Positions 1 to 11,060 of a DNA stretch of 64,000 bases are shown here, piece after piece. The stretch lies in assembly GCA_963930775.1 (NCBI GenBank), contig OZ005698.1:992001-1056000 (forward strand), written 5' to 3'. The position numbers and the translations under genes are program-made. Below the pieces are notes generated by a model. That model ran no database searches, had not been told where the DNA came from, and saw only the letters and a program-made list of their open reading frames with translations. The stretch's first letter is position 1; every line of letters begins with the position of its first letter. The stretch comes from Cliona cf. orientalis. Its lineage: Eukaryota; Porifera; Demospongiae; Clionaida; Clionaidae.

Positions 1-432
1 TAATCTAACCGTTACAGCAAGAAGATAGAATGATATTTACCGCTCCAGGGACGAATATTAAAGTTGTATTTACACTTACCTCAAATAAGTTTAGATTGAT
101 GATAGTCTCGTTCCTAGGCTCTCCCCCTCCTCTTTATTTTGTATGCGCGATTTTTTACGCGAAATTATCGTACATGAAGTAAACAACACGGATTACGGAC
201 ACGCCCCGCCATCACGTGCGCATGCGCACGAAACTACATTCATAGCGCGCAGCCTCCAGCTCTACTGAGCTCTCTGCAAGTGCAGCATTGAATTGATCAT
301 GAAAACACACGCAATCATACATTGTCAACATTACATTACACAATAATCATGAAGTGTAGTCTACTAGATTTACTATAGCTAGCTGCTACAGAATATTGCA
401 TGCAAAATGTGTATTCTGTTATAAAGCTCACT
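1..432. other. Left flank, promoter-like stretch, no gene seen
   Basis: This lies 3' of the first membrane-protein gene. I see no coding exon. A palindrome TGCGCATGCGCA at 217-228, preceded by CACGTG, matches the NRF1-type promoter element that recurs upstream of other genes in this window. It may therefore belong to the promoter of a gene reading leftward out of the window; that is inference. Confidence 0.4.
217..228. promoter_or_regulatory. NRF1-type palindrome
   Basis: TGCGCATGCGCA, a perfect palindrome matching the known NRF1 consensus. It overlaps the end of an E-box-like CACGTG (213-218). No start codon is seen nearby inside the window, so its target gene is unknown. Confidence 0.45.
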
Positions 433-3400
433 CTAATAAGTGTCAGCCATGTATATAGCTTCTGTCATTGCCACATTAGATCCTGGAGTATTAAGCAATG
501 GCTCGCGCTGCTCCAGCGTACTTCCATAACCGGAGATACTGGTAGAGTGACAACGATCGGCAGTATTCGAAGCCCGTTCATCTGTATCTATGCTTATAGT
601 GGTAGTGAGGATTGGCACAGCGACTGCACTCCCACTGCTGTTTGCATTCCATTTTCGAGGTATCCTCTGGAAACAACTTTTAGTGCAGAATGCGGATTTC
701 ATGATCAGAGAACAGCGAGAGTACAAGTTGTATGTGACTACTCCGGTAAACTGTAGAAATGTGAACGCTACTGATGCATATACCAGGCCAGTTTTAGCAC
801 TGGTGTTGCTATCATCTGCATTTTTTAAGTAAAGAAAGCCCCCTCCCACCACCACAAGATTGAAGAGACAAGATATCTCAAAAATTGATCGGAAAGACAC
901 CTTTTTTGGCAAGAACCGAACATCAAACTCTGTGGGATTATTGTAAATTTGACCGGCATATGACAGCACAGTAAGCAGGAGTATGATTGTCATAACAAGT
1001 GCAAGAACGCTGGCTGAAGGATTATTCGAATAGGTTAGAGTGAATGTCAACAGGAGGACGAATCTAGCTAATAAGAGCAAGCCGATCCAATACTGGATGT
1101 TATCATTCAGAGGTCCCGTGTATGCTTCCAAAAACGGCTTCTGTCCGTTGACCCATCTGAAACACGCGGTACGCCCCGAAACACTCCTTAGCGGCTGTAT
1201 GAATAGCAAGATAAAGGTGTATGGCAGCCAGAGAAATGTCAGGACCACAAGAGCGAAGATGAGCAGAAATACGTGAGGCACTCGACCGTATAGGAGATTA
1301 CCATCAAATGCCCAGACCAGCTGTGTCTGATTTGCAACAGGCTCTCCGTTATCATCAAATACATGCAAAGTAGCTGGCATGAGAGCGGTAATGGTAGTCC
1401 TCAAAAGCTTTGCATAAGAGAGGAGAAACAAAGTGGCGAGCACATGTACTGAGTTTTTTCCTAGGAGTCTGGTCAACTTCTCTGAGTAGCTGGCCAGAAC
1501 TATCATCCCTCCAGCAATGCTCCAAACATAAAAGGGAAATACGAACTGGAGCCAGGTCTTTATGTAAGCAGTTAGGCCTCGAACGAAACATGTCTCGATT
1601 CCGAAGTCGAGGTTTATCCAAGCAATGAATGTTTTCAGGAACCAAAGCTTGCCTATATCTGTATTCTCATCATAATATGATAAGAAGATGCTTTGATAAG
1701 CCCACATGATATTAGCGTAAAAGATTAATCCATTGATGGCACCCTGAGAGACAGTCATGTTTAGAATCTGTATAAAGAAGATGAGCAAGAAGCCGGCTGC
1801 AACAAAGAAGACAAGAAGAGCAAGATAATTATCATTAGAGCAAGGTAGGCACTTATTGGATCCAAGAGCTAAGCTGAGCGAAGGAGCACATTTTCCACAG
1901 AGAACGCCTGCATGGTACATAGCACACTGTGAATTTGGGGTAGTCAATTCCAATCCTTCAGCGGTTGCTTTGCAGTAATCAAACGGACAATTATAGTGCA
2001 GTATAATTCCTGATATAATATTATTATTATTGCTCTCATTGCTGTAGGCATTAATCCAGATGTTTTCTGTAATGTTATACAGGATCGCTCTGCCATTGAA
2101 GAATTTCTCCATCACTTGGCCATTGCAGAGTCTTGGGTTGCATACACAGCCCATGGAGACGTGGTTGAAGTAGTATCCTGTAGGACACTTGAGGAGACGT
2201 ACTTTGACATAAACAGGGGTTGTAAGAAGATCTGGTGGAATAACTCCAGTGTAGTTGTATTTCTCAATATCTTTATTCATCTGTTCTGGATTAACATAAT
2301 CTACAATTTTCTCATTGGTTGCAGTGAGCACAAGAACTTCATGAGAATTTTTGGAATAAAGCCTGAAATTCACTAGCTGAGGAGGATGAGTTTGAAGAAG
2401 GGGTTGAACTTCAGCCTCGATTTTATTGGGTAAAACCTGAGCATAGAGGGTTCCTGCAGAAATTCCAAACTCATAGCCTACGAGAACTACACCGAGACTA
2501 AACTCTAGTCCAGGAAATGCAATAATTTCATGCTGGAAGATGTTTAAACATTCTGAATAATGATGAGAGAGTCTGGTTGGGGAGTCTGGATCAATAATAC
2601 AAGCACGATATGGGCTTGAAGACACTGGTGAAACTGTATCGCTATCGAAATGGAAGTATTGTTGAATTTTTGGATCACCACTACACACATCATCAGTTCC
2701 TGAACTATAAACTAAACAGTAGCACATCAGTGAAGCACCATAAATGTGATTTCCTCCGTTGTTTGCCGAGTTATTCGTGAATGAAAAACTGTAGTCAACT
2801 GGTGGATCCCTCAATGCAGGAAACTGGTAAAAACACTTAGAAGCGGGAAGACCGGGGATATTTGTATCGTCAGGAATCAAATTACTGTCAATATAAATGG
2901 CTCCACCTACATCTTCAGCATGGTTATTCTCGAAGGTGACATGTAAACCAGGCATAAACTGAACCTGTGTGTGCTGGAGAGCAAGTGATAGTGCGCCACC
3001 TCGCTGCCCAGTGTTATTATGGAACACAATATTACCATATAGTCGGAGATAGTCTGTAGTAATATTATTATTGTAGCAGTTATTATTATTAACCACTCGA
3101 ATCGCCGTGCCACGATTGTCTCGAAATTCACTGTCAAATACATCTATCTCCTTTGCTCCGGAGACAAAAACGACCATCGGTTCACCTCTAAAGTCTTGAT
3201 TGTGAACAAAGTGAGTGTTACGAATAGTGACTGCGGTGTCATATCGGGTAGTGTAAATTCCAAATCCAACAGCAGCTCCAGCAGATAGGCCATTCTTCCA
3301 GATGGGAAGCTGGTTCTCCTCAATGGTACTGTCTGTGATTGTGACTATCATGGTTGAAGATGTCTCAATGACAATGCCACCTTGCTGATGACATGCTATA

Positions 3401-4053
3401 GTCGTGTTCGCGATTGTGAGGTTTAGAGTCGGCCTTACTGGGTTCGAGTTGATGATTATAAGCCGTACACCTGTTTGACCACTCTGCTCAATGACTGAAT
3501 CTTGGATGGTAACATTTACTGTACAATTGTTATCATCACAGTCAAGTGAACTGTCCGTATTTGCAAAGTGTAACCTCCTAAAGAGTATGGAACACTCGTA
3601 GAAATTTACGTTGCGTATGCTTAACATTTGAGTATTTTCGGCACCAATAACGGACTTTTGAACACCAGAGATATCAATATCTTCAACAGTTAATCCAGAC
3701 GCTGCATCAACTTTGATTAACGTGTCATACTTACAATATGAAAGTTGGATTTTCACTTTTGTTCCACGAGTCATTGGTATCATTTGTACTTCACCCACTT
3801 GGCTAAATGTTAGATTTTTGCTCAAGCTGTGAACACCAGCTAGAAATAGCAGTCTAATATCACCAGTAAAATTCTGGATATTGTTTGCGTAGTCATCGAG
3901 AGTCTTACATGGCTGACCATCAGAAGGACATTTCGACTCTTCAGTGGGCTTGACATAGTAGTTGCTGCAGGTGCAAGGGTGTAGCAGAAGAGAAAGTGGC
4001 CCAGCGATAAATAGAAAAAGCAGTAATGGAGTACAGAGAGTAGCCGTGGACAT
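433..4053 (-). CDS. Beta-helix ectodomain, multi-pass membrane protein (paralog 1)
   Basis: Single-exon gene, 1206 residues from the ATG at 4053. The frame stays open upstream to 4086 but only through a GTG, so I prefer the ATG, which is followed at once by a hydrophobic signal peptide (about residues 5-28). Residues 30-460 are Asn/Thr-rich with repeated short strands and many N-glycosylation sequons, typical of a right-handed beta-helix; GGA(L/I) turns recur. A Cys-rich neck (about 620-740) contains CPTGYYF and LCGKCAPSLSLALGS. About nine hydrophobic helices follow (roughly 742-1112), then a short Ser-rich cytoplasmic tail of about 90 residues. It is a close paralog of the gene at 6972-11060 over its whole length, same strand. 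Function is unknown; the layout suggests a cell-surface receptor or adhesion molecule. I know no established name for this architecture. Confidence 0.85.
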   Translation of the reverse strand: MSTATLCTPLLLFLFIAGPLSLLLHPCTCSNYYVKPTEESKCPSDGQPCKTLDDYANNIQNFTGDIRLLFLAGVHSLSKNLTFSQVGEVQMIPMTRGTKVKIQLSYCKYDTLIKVDAASGLTVEDIDISGVQKSVIGAENTQMLSIRNVNFYECSILFRRLHFANTDSSLDCDDNNCTVNVTIQDSVIEQSGQTGVRLIIINSNPVRPTLNLTIANTTIACHQQGGIVIETSSTMIVTITDSTIEENQLPIWKNGLSAGAAVGFGIYTTRYDTAVTIRNTHFVHNQDFRGEPMVVFVSGAKEIDVFDSEFRDNRGTAIRVVNNNNCYNNNITTDYLRLYGNIVFHNNTGQRGGALSLALQHTQVQFMPGLHVTFENNHAEDVGGAIYIDSNLIPDDTNIPGLPASKCFYQFPALRDPPVDYSFSFTNNSANNGGNHIYGASLMCYCLVYSSGTDDVCSGDPKIQQYFHFDSDTVSPVSSSPYRACIIDPDSPTRLSHHYSECLNIFQHEIIAFPGLEFSLGVVLVGYEFGISAGTLYAQVLPNKIEAEVQPLLQTHPPQLVNFRLYSKNSHEVLVLTATNEKIVDYVNPEQMNKDIEKYNYTGVIPPDLLTTPVYVKVRLLKCPTGYYFNHVSMGCVCNPRLCNGQVMEKFFNGRAILYNITENIWINAYSNESNNNNIISGIILHYNCPFDYCKATAEGLELTTPNSQCAMYHAGVLCGKCAPSLSLALGSNKCLPCSNDNYLALLVFFVAAGFLLIFFIQILNMTVSQGAINGLIFYANIMWAYQSIFLSYYDENTDIGKLWFLKTFIAWINLDFGIETCFVRGLTAYIKTWLQFVFPFYVWSIAGGMIVLASYSEKLTRLLGKNSVHVLATLFLLSYAKLLRTTITALMPATLHVFDDNGEPVANQTQLVWAFDGNLLYGRVPHVFLLIFALVVLTFLWLPYTFILLFIQPLRSVSGRTACFRWVNGQKPFLEAYTGPLNDNIQYWIGLLLLARFVLLLTFTLTYSNNPSASVLALVMTIILLLTVLSYAGQIYNNPTEFDVRFLPKKVSFRSIFEISCLFNLVVVGGGFLYLKNADDSNTSAKTGLVYASVAFTFLQFTGVVTYNLYSRCSLIMKSAFCTKSCFQRIPRKWNANSSGSAVAVPILTTTISIDTDERASNTADRCHSTSISGYGSTLEQREPLLNTPGSNVAMTEAIYMADTY

Positions 4054-6971
4054 CCTTGGATTCCTTGATATTAGGTTGTTGCACACTAACTCGGTGCCTG
4101 GTTTTTATTTAGTTTCCAGTCAATAAAGTAATAGTTCACTGGCTCTTCAATTCTTATTTAGCTGCAGATAGTGGATACCTAAATCCATGGATTGATGACA
4201 ATGATATTATTATCGTGAGTATCGATTTTTAATATCGAAGTGTGTATTAATAGAGGTGAAATGGAATTCAATGCTGGCTGAATTCAGTGAACCTTCGTGG
4301 GAGAAACTATTATATAGTGGTATAATTATAGCTATGCCCTTGAACCGTGGAGTTAGCATGTCTGCATTGGTAATTATTAAATTCCTCAAAGCTTCGCGTG
4401 TGTTCACCCATACTATACACTAGTAGCAAGAGTGTTTAATAGTAAGGAGGAGAAGAGAATGTCAAATGCATTATATACCCCGTATAATATATTTTCAGCA
4501 AGTAACGTGACTTCCCACCTTGCACGTATGCCTGTTATAGCTAGCTAGCTATAGCCCAAGCCAGGCTGAATTTGATTTTTCTTGGAACTGAGGCCTGCCT
4601 CCAGTGGTGCATGTCCTCTTGGATAAAGTATGCACTCTTTGTTGTTTATTGGAACTAGAACATTAAAATTTGTTTGTTCGTCTACTTTTCCGTCAAGTGG
4701 TCATTGGCCTGTTAACTTTGTAACCATCGATCTTTATAATTAAATTTTTGGTACATAAACATTAAAGACACTACTGTGCCCGCCACCAACCCCCAACCCC
4801 CCATCTGAGGCTCAATTGATCTGCACACCAATAATGCAGTGCTGTGTGAGAAAGTTGGCTTATCATAAGCGGTATCATTCTTATAGCTTGTGGGCATATC
4901 TCTGGTAACCTGAGAATCTGATGGGTTAAACTAACTTTTTGAAACACATGCATGCAGTTGCACTGCTACTGATCTTGTGTTTCGTTTTAATCTTAGACCT
5001 TGGTGATATTCATTCACATCCTAGGCTACATTCATGAAGAACGTAATTCATCAGTGAATCTGCACTCTTAATCTTGATAAGCCCTTGTTTTGTCAGAAAC
5101 TGGCTAGATGATCACGATATGCATGCAGCTGCAGGAATGTTTGTTAAATTTTCGCTTAATCTACATCTGAATGATAATATTCGTGCATGCCTTGCATAAT
5201 AATAATATTATTATGCATGCATGCATACCACTATGCATAAAATTGGTGGCTATTCAAAACTATGGGAAATAAACTGTTTACATATATACACAGCAAAAAC
5301 ACATTAATCTAATTTGGATTGCCTCAGTTTCATACACTACGTGTGTGTACCTGCCAGTGACAGTGTTTTTCATCATAGTTCTCATAATCCAGTTAATTAG
5401 AACTGATGGGAAGGGCAGTGTGTGAAAACTGAGGCAACCCACATTAGATTAATGTGATCCACTTGTTTTTGCTGTGTTACAGTATATATAAACAGTTTGT
5501 TGGGAAATCTTCCATCCTATAAACGAATGCATAGAGCAGAGGTACAACGTGTGTGCATATCTTATCTCGTAAACATCACTAAATAATATCTGCCACTACA
5601 GAATTTTGTTACAAACTGTGTAAATATCTGCTGCAATTTACACAATGTTTACCAGACTGAGTGCGATTTCATAAATCCCCACAGTTGTATTATAGCATCT
5701 CTAAAATTAATGTCTTCTGTGTTTCACGTCAAATTTCCACTGTGATTTACGTAAATGTCCACTAATTTTTAGTAAATCCCTAAACTTTTCTGTCTATAAT
5801 GACACAAAATAATGGCGCCACATAATATTAGTATTATAATATGCCAGCATTATGTTGGCATAACAAAACAACAATGTCATAATATTATGCCCAGAGCAAT
5901 GCCAGCATAATATTGTGCCTGTCCCTACTCAAGATCCTCCAGTGGTGGCTGCCATCATAGTTACAATCACCCTGAGGACTAAAAACTTCTATCGAGACTT
6001 GACCTTGAGAACATGTATGAGACTTGACCCTGAGGACTGACCTTCAAGGCCACTGTACTAAGAAGTATGCAGGTTAATAGTAAAAATTATGGATGCGTGG
6101 ATCAGGTGCTGGCGCTTGGATTGATGATCAATAGCTAGTGGGGTCTTCGTGCAGACTGTGTATTTACAACACCAGTAAGCATTTTTAGAGTGGATGCACT
6201 CTTTCTATGTGAATAAGCCTGTGTCTGATATGAAGGAAGCACGTTTCCTACAAAAGCAGTTTACATGCTGTTTGCTCTCACCAAAATGGTCAACAACCAT
6301 GCACTTGAAAATTAGCTACAAACTTTATCTGTGTCCATGTTTATTTCTGACAGTCACTGTGTCATGATATTTTGATGATAATTAGCTTATTTGTGCCTAT
6401 CAGCTTGCCATCTGTCTATAATATTATTATAATATAAGCTTGTAAAAAGCATAAATAGCTTCATAATAATTATGCATTCTACCGGAGTGTATTATAATAT
6501 TATGATACAGAGAAATTCCTTCACACTTAGATAATGATTTAGCTATTCCCCAGAATCTGATGTAAGATTTCCATACAGATAGTTTGACTTACCTAACAAT
6601 GTTACAGCCTGCAGATATCTTATACCAGCTCTATTTGCAAGTATCAAATGCTCAGCTCTCATGCATAAGCTTAAGGTACCACCCATGCACAGAATTTAAG
6701 CCACACCTATTTTCAAACTCTAATTGAATTCTCAAAAGTTATTGCATAATATATCTATAACAAAAACAACCTATTGCTGATAGTGATAGCAGTTGGCATG
6801 GCAACTTCACCAATTGCACCATGCATATGCATGTCACAATTTCATCTGAATATGTAGCCAATTAAAATTTTAATTCCAAATCAAATCAAATCAGCAATGA
6901 ATTATAAAAAGAAACATCATTAAAACACAACTCCAATAGCCAGAGGGAATGCTAAAACAATACTCAGTTGT
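4054..6971. other. Intergenic region between the two membrane-protein paralogs
   Basis: About 2.9 kb with no coding frame I can support. It is AT-rich with many ATAATATTAT palindromes and TGCATGCA stretches, for example around 5190-5225. It holds one inverted-repeat element, annotated separately at 5271-5498. The proximal promoter of the downstream minus-strand gene must lie just above 4053, but I recognise no element there. Confidence 0.5.
5271..5498. mobile_element. MITE-like inverted-repeat element, degenerate
   Basis: The left arm starts AAACTGTTTACATATATAC and includes ACAGCAAAAACA, ATTAATCTAAT and TTGCCTCAGTTT. The right arm, read in reverse complement, contains the same blocks in the same order with small gaps. 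Arms are about 70-80 nt around a central segment. No coding capacity. Target-site duplication not clear. Confidence 0.5.
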
Positions 6972-9900
6972 TCATGCAAGGTTAGAGTCAGTAAGTAGTG
7001 GCTTACAAAGCTCAAGACTATTGTAGCTTGAATGCTGATCCTTGTCCGAGCCAGAATCAGTAAGCATTGGTTTGCGAAGGTCGCGCTCACTGGAAGAAGA
7101 AGTGGTCAGTGAGGCAAGCAGGTCTTTCTTCACAATGGAATCGGTAAGCTTTGACTTGCAAACCTCACTGCTGTCGTAACTCAGTGGTGGCTCCTTATCT
7201 GCAGTGGTGGTGGACTCAGCAAATACTGGCTTGCTTAGCTCAGAGGCATCACAACTAGTTGTAGAATACTCAACGCTTTTACCTCCATTTGCTACCTTAG
7301 AGGAAGAGGTGACCAAAGTGGCTGATGAAGTATTAGTATCTCCATTAATGGCTTCCAATTTTGATTTCTGCGATTTGTCCTCTTCACCTGTTTCAGTGGC
7401 ACTGATTTGCTTGTTAGAAACTGTTGGCCAAAATCCTGCAGCATTTTCAGCTTCCAAATTCTGGTATCCATCTCTTTTTGTCTTGATAAAGCCCCCACTG
7501 GTGCTAGCGTCTGATCCACTGCGTGTTCTCTTCATCAGGATGATCCACAAGTGATAGAGAAGGATCAAAGCAAACTGAAAGAAGGCAATGATGACCGATA
7601 TGTAGAGAATTGATGCTTTAGTGTGAACATCACCAGTAACGAAATCAACAGAAAGGGTGCTCACACCAACGATCACAAGATTTAGCAAAAATGCGACTTC
7701 CATTATGGATTGAAACGAGATCACATCTGGAAAGCGAACATATGTCTTCAATGGATCATTGTAGAGTGGACCTGTGCACGTCAGAATGATCAGCAGTAGC
7801 ACCACAGTGATCACCATGGCAACCAAACTGACAGAGGGATCGCTTGCATAGGTTACAATGAACGTCAGTAGAAGGATGAATCGCACCAGGAGCAATAATC
7901 CAACCCAGAACTGAGTCAGGGGGTTCAGTGGTCCAGTATAGGCATCGAAAAACGGTCGTATTTTATTGATCCACTTGAAACATCGGCATCCAGCGGCAGC
8001 CATTTTTATCGGTTGTACGAACAGCAAAAGAGCAGTGTAGGGTACCAGGAGGAAGACTATGACCGCAAGAGCCACCAGTAGAAGAAAGATGTGGGGAAGG
8101 TGGCCGTAGACGAGGTTACCATCATAGGACCAGACTGTTGTTGTCAGTGCATCGATGCGCTCGCCAGAGTCTGTGTAGACATAGAGATGGGCTGGGACTA
8201 GAGCTATGATGCTGGTCCTCAGGAGCTTGGCATAGGACAGCATGAAAAGAGTGGCCATCACTTGGAGTGAGTTGTTTCCGAAAAAGTTAGCAATCTTGAC
8301 CAAAATTTGAACTGATCTTTTATCACCATAGTATTTTGCCAACTTCTCTGCCGAGTAGCTAAAAAGCATTATACCTCCGGCTATCATCCAAACGTATAGG
8401 GGAAACATGTACTGCATCCAGGTTTTGCCATAGGCAGTCAAACCTTTAGAAAAGCAAGCTTCAATGCCAAAATCGAGGTTCAGCCAGGCAACGAACGTCT
8501 TGAGAAACCAATTTTCATGGTGGGTGAAAAAGATGCTCCGATAAGCCCACATGATGTTGGCATAAAAGAGTAGACCGCTGAGAGTTCCCTGAGTCACCGT
8601 GATGTTGAAAATATGGAGGACAAACACCAAAAGAAAGCCAGCTAGTCCAAAGAAAAGAAGGAGAGAGATGTTGTTGTCCGAGCAAGGCAGACACTTGTCC
8701 GTTCCCAGGGCCATGCTGTATCCAGGCTCACACTTCCCACAGAGAATGCCGGCGTGGTCCATCGCACATTGCGTATCCGGGTTACTCAAGTCTATCCCAT
8801 TGGAGCTGGACTTGCAATAATCATAGGGGCAGTTGTAGTGCAAAATGATCCCGTTAACTTGTCCATCGTCGTAGGCGTTGACCCACAGCCTTTCACCGAA
8901 GTAAAGGAGTCCTCCTCCCCTCTCTGTTGCCTTCTCCCCTCCCTCCGCTTCATTGCACACCTGTGGATTGCATTTGCATCCCATAGAGTTGGAGTCCAGA
9001 AAAAATCCCGAAGGACACTTGGAAAGCGTGACATTGATGTAAATGGGTGTCGTTAGCAGACCAATGGGAATAATACTAGAGTAGTTGTAACTTTTGATGT
9101 CCTCCAGCATTTGTTCTTCATCCCCGTAGGAAGATACTGGATCTGGATTTGTGGTGAGAATTAGGATTTCGTAGGAGTTCCGGGAGAATACAGAGTAGGT
9201 GAGCGTCTTGGGGAAATTCAAGTGCCCCCTCACCTTTTGTGAGCTCTGATGCTGGGATAAAAGTCGGGGTTCACTTTCATGTACTGGCAAAAACTGTGCA
9301 AAAACTTCACCAGTACCAGTTCCAAATTCTGCTCCAACTAGGACAGCTTTAAGGCTGAATTCCTCACCAGGGTAGGCAGTTAGCTTCACGAAAATTTGTG
9401 ATGCAGTGGCACAAGACTCACTGAATGATTTTTTGGAATCTTTGTCATTGAGGATGCACACACGAGAAGGTTGTGATGACACGAGAGAGGACATGTGTTC
9501 ATCGGTAGTTTCATTGAACAGGAAGCCGGCACGAGCTAGCTGGTCCCCGCTGCGAATTGGAGTCTCGTGCTTTGGTCCTCCCACCTTGTCGACGAGGCAG
9601 TAGCTTCTCAGAGAGGCACCGTAGATGCCATGCCCACCACCAAATGCTGAATTATTTCCAAAGGTGAGATTGCGTAGAGTGTACATATTATTATCGTTAT
9701 CAATATCACCACCGTCATCTCTGTTAATTTCTCGATTGATTTCAGGAAATCTGTAGAAACAGGGAACGAGTGTGTTCGGATTATTCTCCTCGTACATCGT
9801 CGAAGTGGACTGCACAAAAATGGCTCCACCCACATTGTTGGCATGGTTGCCTTCAAAGGTGACATTAGACTCCGGCATGATATCGATAATTGTTGAAACA

Positions 9901-11060
9901 AGTGCCAGAGCACCACCATTCCTGGCCATGTTGTTGCGAAATGTCACGTTTCCCCTGAAGCGAAGGGTGTCCTTGATATTGGCAGCTCTAATTGCGGTGC
10001 CAAGATTGTCCAGGAAATCACTGTTTTCCACTTCCACCTTGTGTGCTCTCGACACCCACATGACCATGGGCATGCCTCGAAAATCTCGGTTGTTTGTGAA
10101 ACGAGTACCACGGATTGTAACTCTCGCACCGTCAGGTCGATTGGAATAGATACCAAGACCAGCTGCAGCGGAGTAGATATTTTTTCTGCCCCCACCCGCA
10201 CTGACCATATTCCCCTCAACCACGCTGTCTGTGATGGTGAAGTGAAGCTTCGTTGTCGATTCAATGATTATCCCACCTTGCATGTGGTGAGATACACTCG
10301 TGTTCTGGATGTCGATTTTCAGATCTCCATGCAGCCTTTCGTCTACAATTTGTAGCCCGGTTCTACCACTGTGCTCGAGAATGGAATTTTCGATCCTTAT
10401 ATTCATGTGTTCAGGATGAAGAGACGTATTGGAGTATTGAAAGTCGTCAACCATATTATTATTATCATCCGGTCCACCATCAGGAGGTTCATCAGGATCA
10501 CCACCTCCTTCTGGCTCAGGCTCTGGAGCAATGACCTCTGCACGGTACCTCTGAAGTAAGGAGGTCTTCAAGAATTTCACTCCTCGAATATCGGCACTTC
10601 GTTTCGGTGTATTGTCCAATACGATGGTTGCACCAGTTATGGTCAGATTTTCCATGGACAGGCTACCAACAGAATCGAATATCATGTCAGCATTTACAAC
10701 TTCAATCCTTGCATTTGAGTGGTTGAAGAACTCTCTCATGGTATTGGCAGCAACCAATCGAACGTTTTCTACCCTGCTCAGATTGAACTCTCTGCTCAAG
10801 ATGTGGACACCGCCTAGAAATATCAGCCTGACATCGCGCCCTAGGAATTGAGAGGTGTTCTTTGCATAGGCATCCAGTGTCATGCAGCGCTGCTGTGCAC
10901 TGGCATTAGAGGGGCACACGGACTGCAGGGAAGATCTGACGAAGTAGTTTGGGCCTCCATGGGGTGCTAGTGCTGTGCCATAACAGGTTGCAGCAAAAAC
11001 CAGAGCACCAACTGCAAAGAGGCTGGTGGAGATGGGCATCTTTTTAGCAGTATGTGGCAT
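6972..11060 (-). CDS. Beta-helix ectodomain, multi-pass membrane protein (paralog 2)
   Basis: Single-exon gene, 1362 residues, ATG at 11060 in good context (CCAAGATGCC); a second ATG lies seven codons in. Order: hydrophobic signal peptide (about 9-31); beta-helix-like Asn-rich region with N-glycosylation sequons (about 35-500), interrupted near 170-205 by an acidic Pro/Gly/Asp insert absent from paralog 1; a Cys-rich neck (about 670-790) with LCGKCEPGYSMALGTDKCLP; about nine membrane helices (about 790-1170); and a 188-residue Ser/Thr-rich tail much longer than in paralog 1. The tail ends in four degenerate repeats sharing a K-P-x-L-T-D-S type core (KPVFAEST, KSKLTDS, KPMLTDS, KPLLTDS). Likely a surface receptor with a phosphorylatable cytoplasmic tail; that role is inference. 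Its neighbour upstream is GRK2/3, tail to head. Confidence 0.87.
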   Translation of the reverse strand: MPHTAKKMPISTSLFAVGALVFAATCYGTALAPHGGPNYFVRSSLQSVCPSNASAQQRCMTLDAYAKNTSQFLGRDVRLIFLGGVHILSREFNLSRVENVRLVAANTMREFFNHSNARIEVVNADMIFDSVGSLSMENLTITGATIVLDNTPKRSADIRGVKFLKTSLLQRYRAEVIAPEPEPEGGGDPDEPPDGGPDDNNNMVDDFQYSNTSLHPEHMNIRIENSILEHSGRTGLQIVDERLHGDLKIDIQNTSVSHHMQGGIIIESTTKLHFTITDSVVEGNMVSAGGGRKNIYSAAAGLGIYSNRPDGARVTIRGTRFTNNRDFRGMPMVMWVSRAHKVEVENSDFLDNLGTAIRAANIKDTLRFRGNVTFRNNMARNGGALALVSTIIDIMPESNVTFEGNHANNVGGAIFVQSTSTMYEENNPNTLVPCFYRFPEINREINRDDGGDIDNDNNMYTLRNLTFGNNSAFGGGHGIYGASLRSYCLVDKVGGPKHETPIRSGDQLARAGFLFNETTDEHMSSLVSSQPSRVCILNDKDSKKSFSESCATASQIFVKLTAYPGEEFSLKAVLVGAEFGTGTGEVFAQFLPVHESEPRLLSQHQSSQKVRGHLNFPKTLTYSVFSRNSYEILILTTNPDPVSSYGDEEQMLEDIKSYNYSSIIPIGLLTTPIYINVTLSKCPSGFFLDSNSMGCKCNPQVCNEAEGGEKATERGGGLLYFGERLWVNAYDDGQVNGIILHYNCPYDYCKSSSNGIDLSNPDTQCAMDHAGILCGKCEPGYSMALGTDKCLPCSDNNISLLLFFGLAGFLLVFVLHIFNITVTQGTLSGLLFYANIMWAYRSIFFTHHENWFLKTFVAWLNLDFGIEACFSKGLTAYGKTWMQYMFPLYVWMIAGGIMLFSYSAEKLAKYYGDKRSVQILVKIANFFGNNSLQVMATLFMLSYAKLLRTSIIALVPAHLYVYTDSGERIDALTTTVWSYDGNLVYGHLPHIFLLLVALAVIVFLLVPYTALLLFVQPIKMAAAGCRCFKWINKIRPFFDAYTGPLNPLTQFWVGLLLLVRFILLLTFIVTYASDPSVSLVAMVITVVLLLIILTCTGPLYNDPLKTYVRFPDVISFQSIMEVAFLLNLVIVGVSTLSVDFVTGDVHTKASILYISVIIAFFQFALILLYHLWIILMKRTRSGSDASTSGGFIKTKRDGYQNLEAENAAGFWPTVSNKQISATETGEEDKSQKSKLEAINGDTNTSSATLVTSSSKVANGGKSVEYSTTSCDASELSKPVFAESTTTADKEPPLSYDSSEVCKSKLTDSIVKKDLLASLTTSSSSERDLRKPMLTDSGSDKDQHSSYNSLELCKPLLTDSNLA

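Noticed and set aside
4054-4086. Upstream extension of the first membrane protein to a GTG
   Set aside because: Nuclear animal genes rarely start with GTG, and the ATG at 4053 sits directly before the signal peptide.
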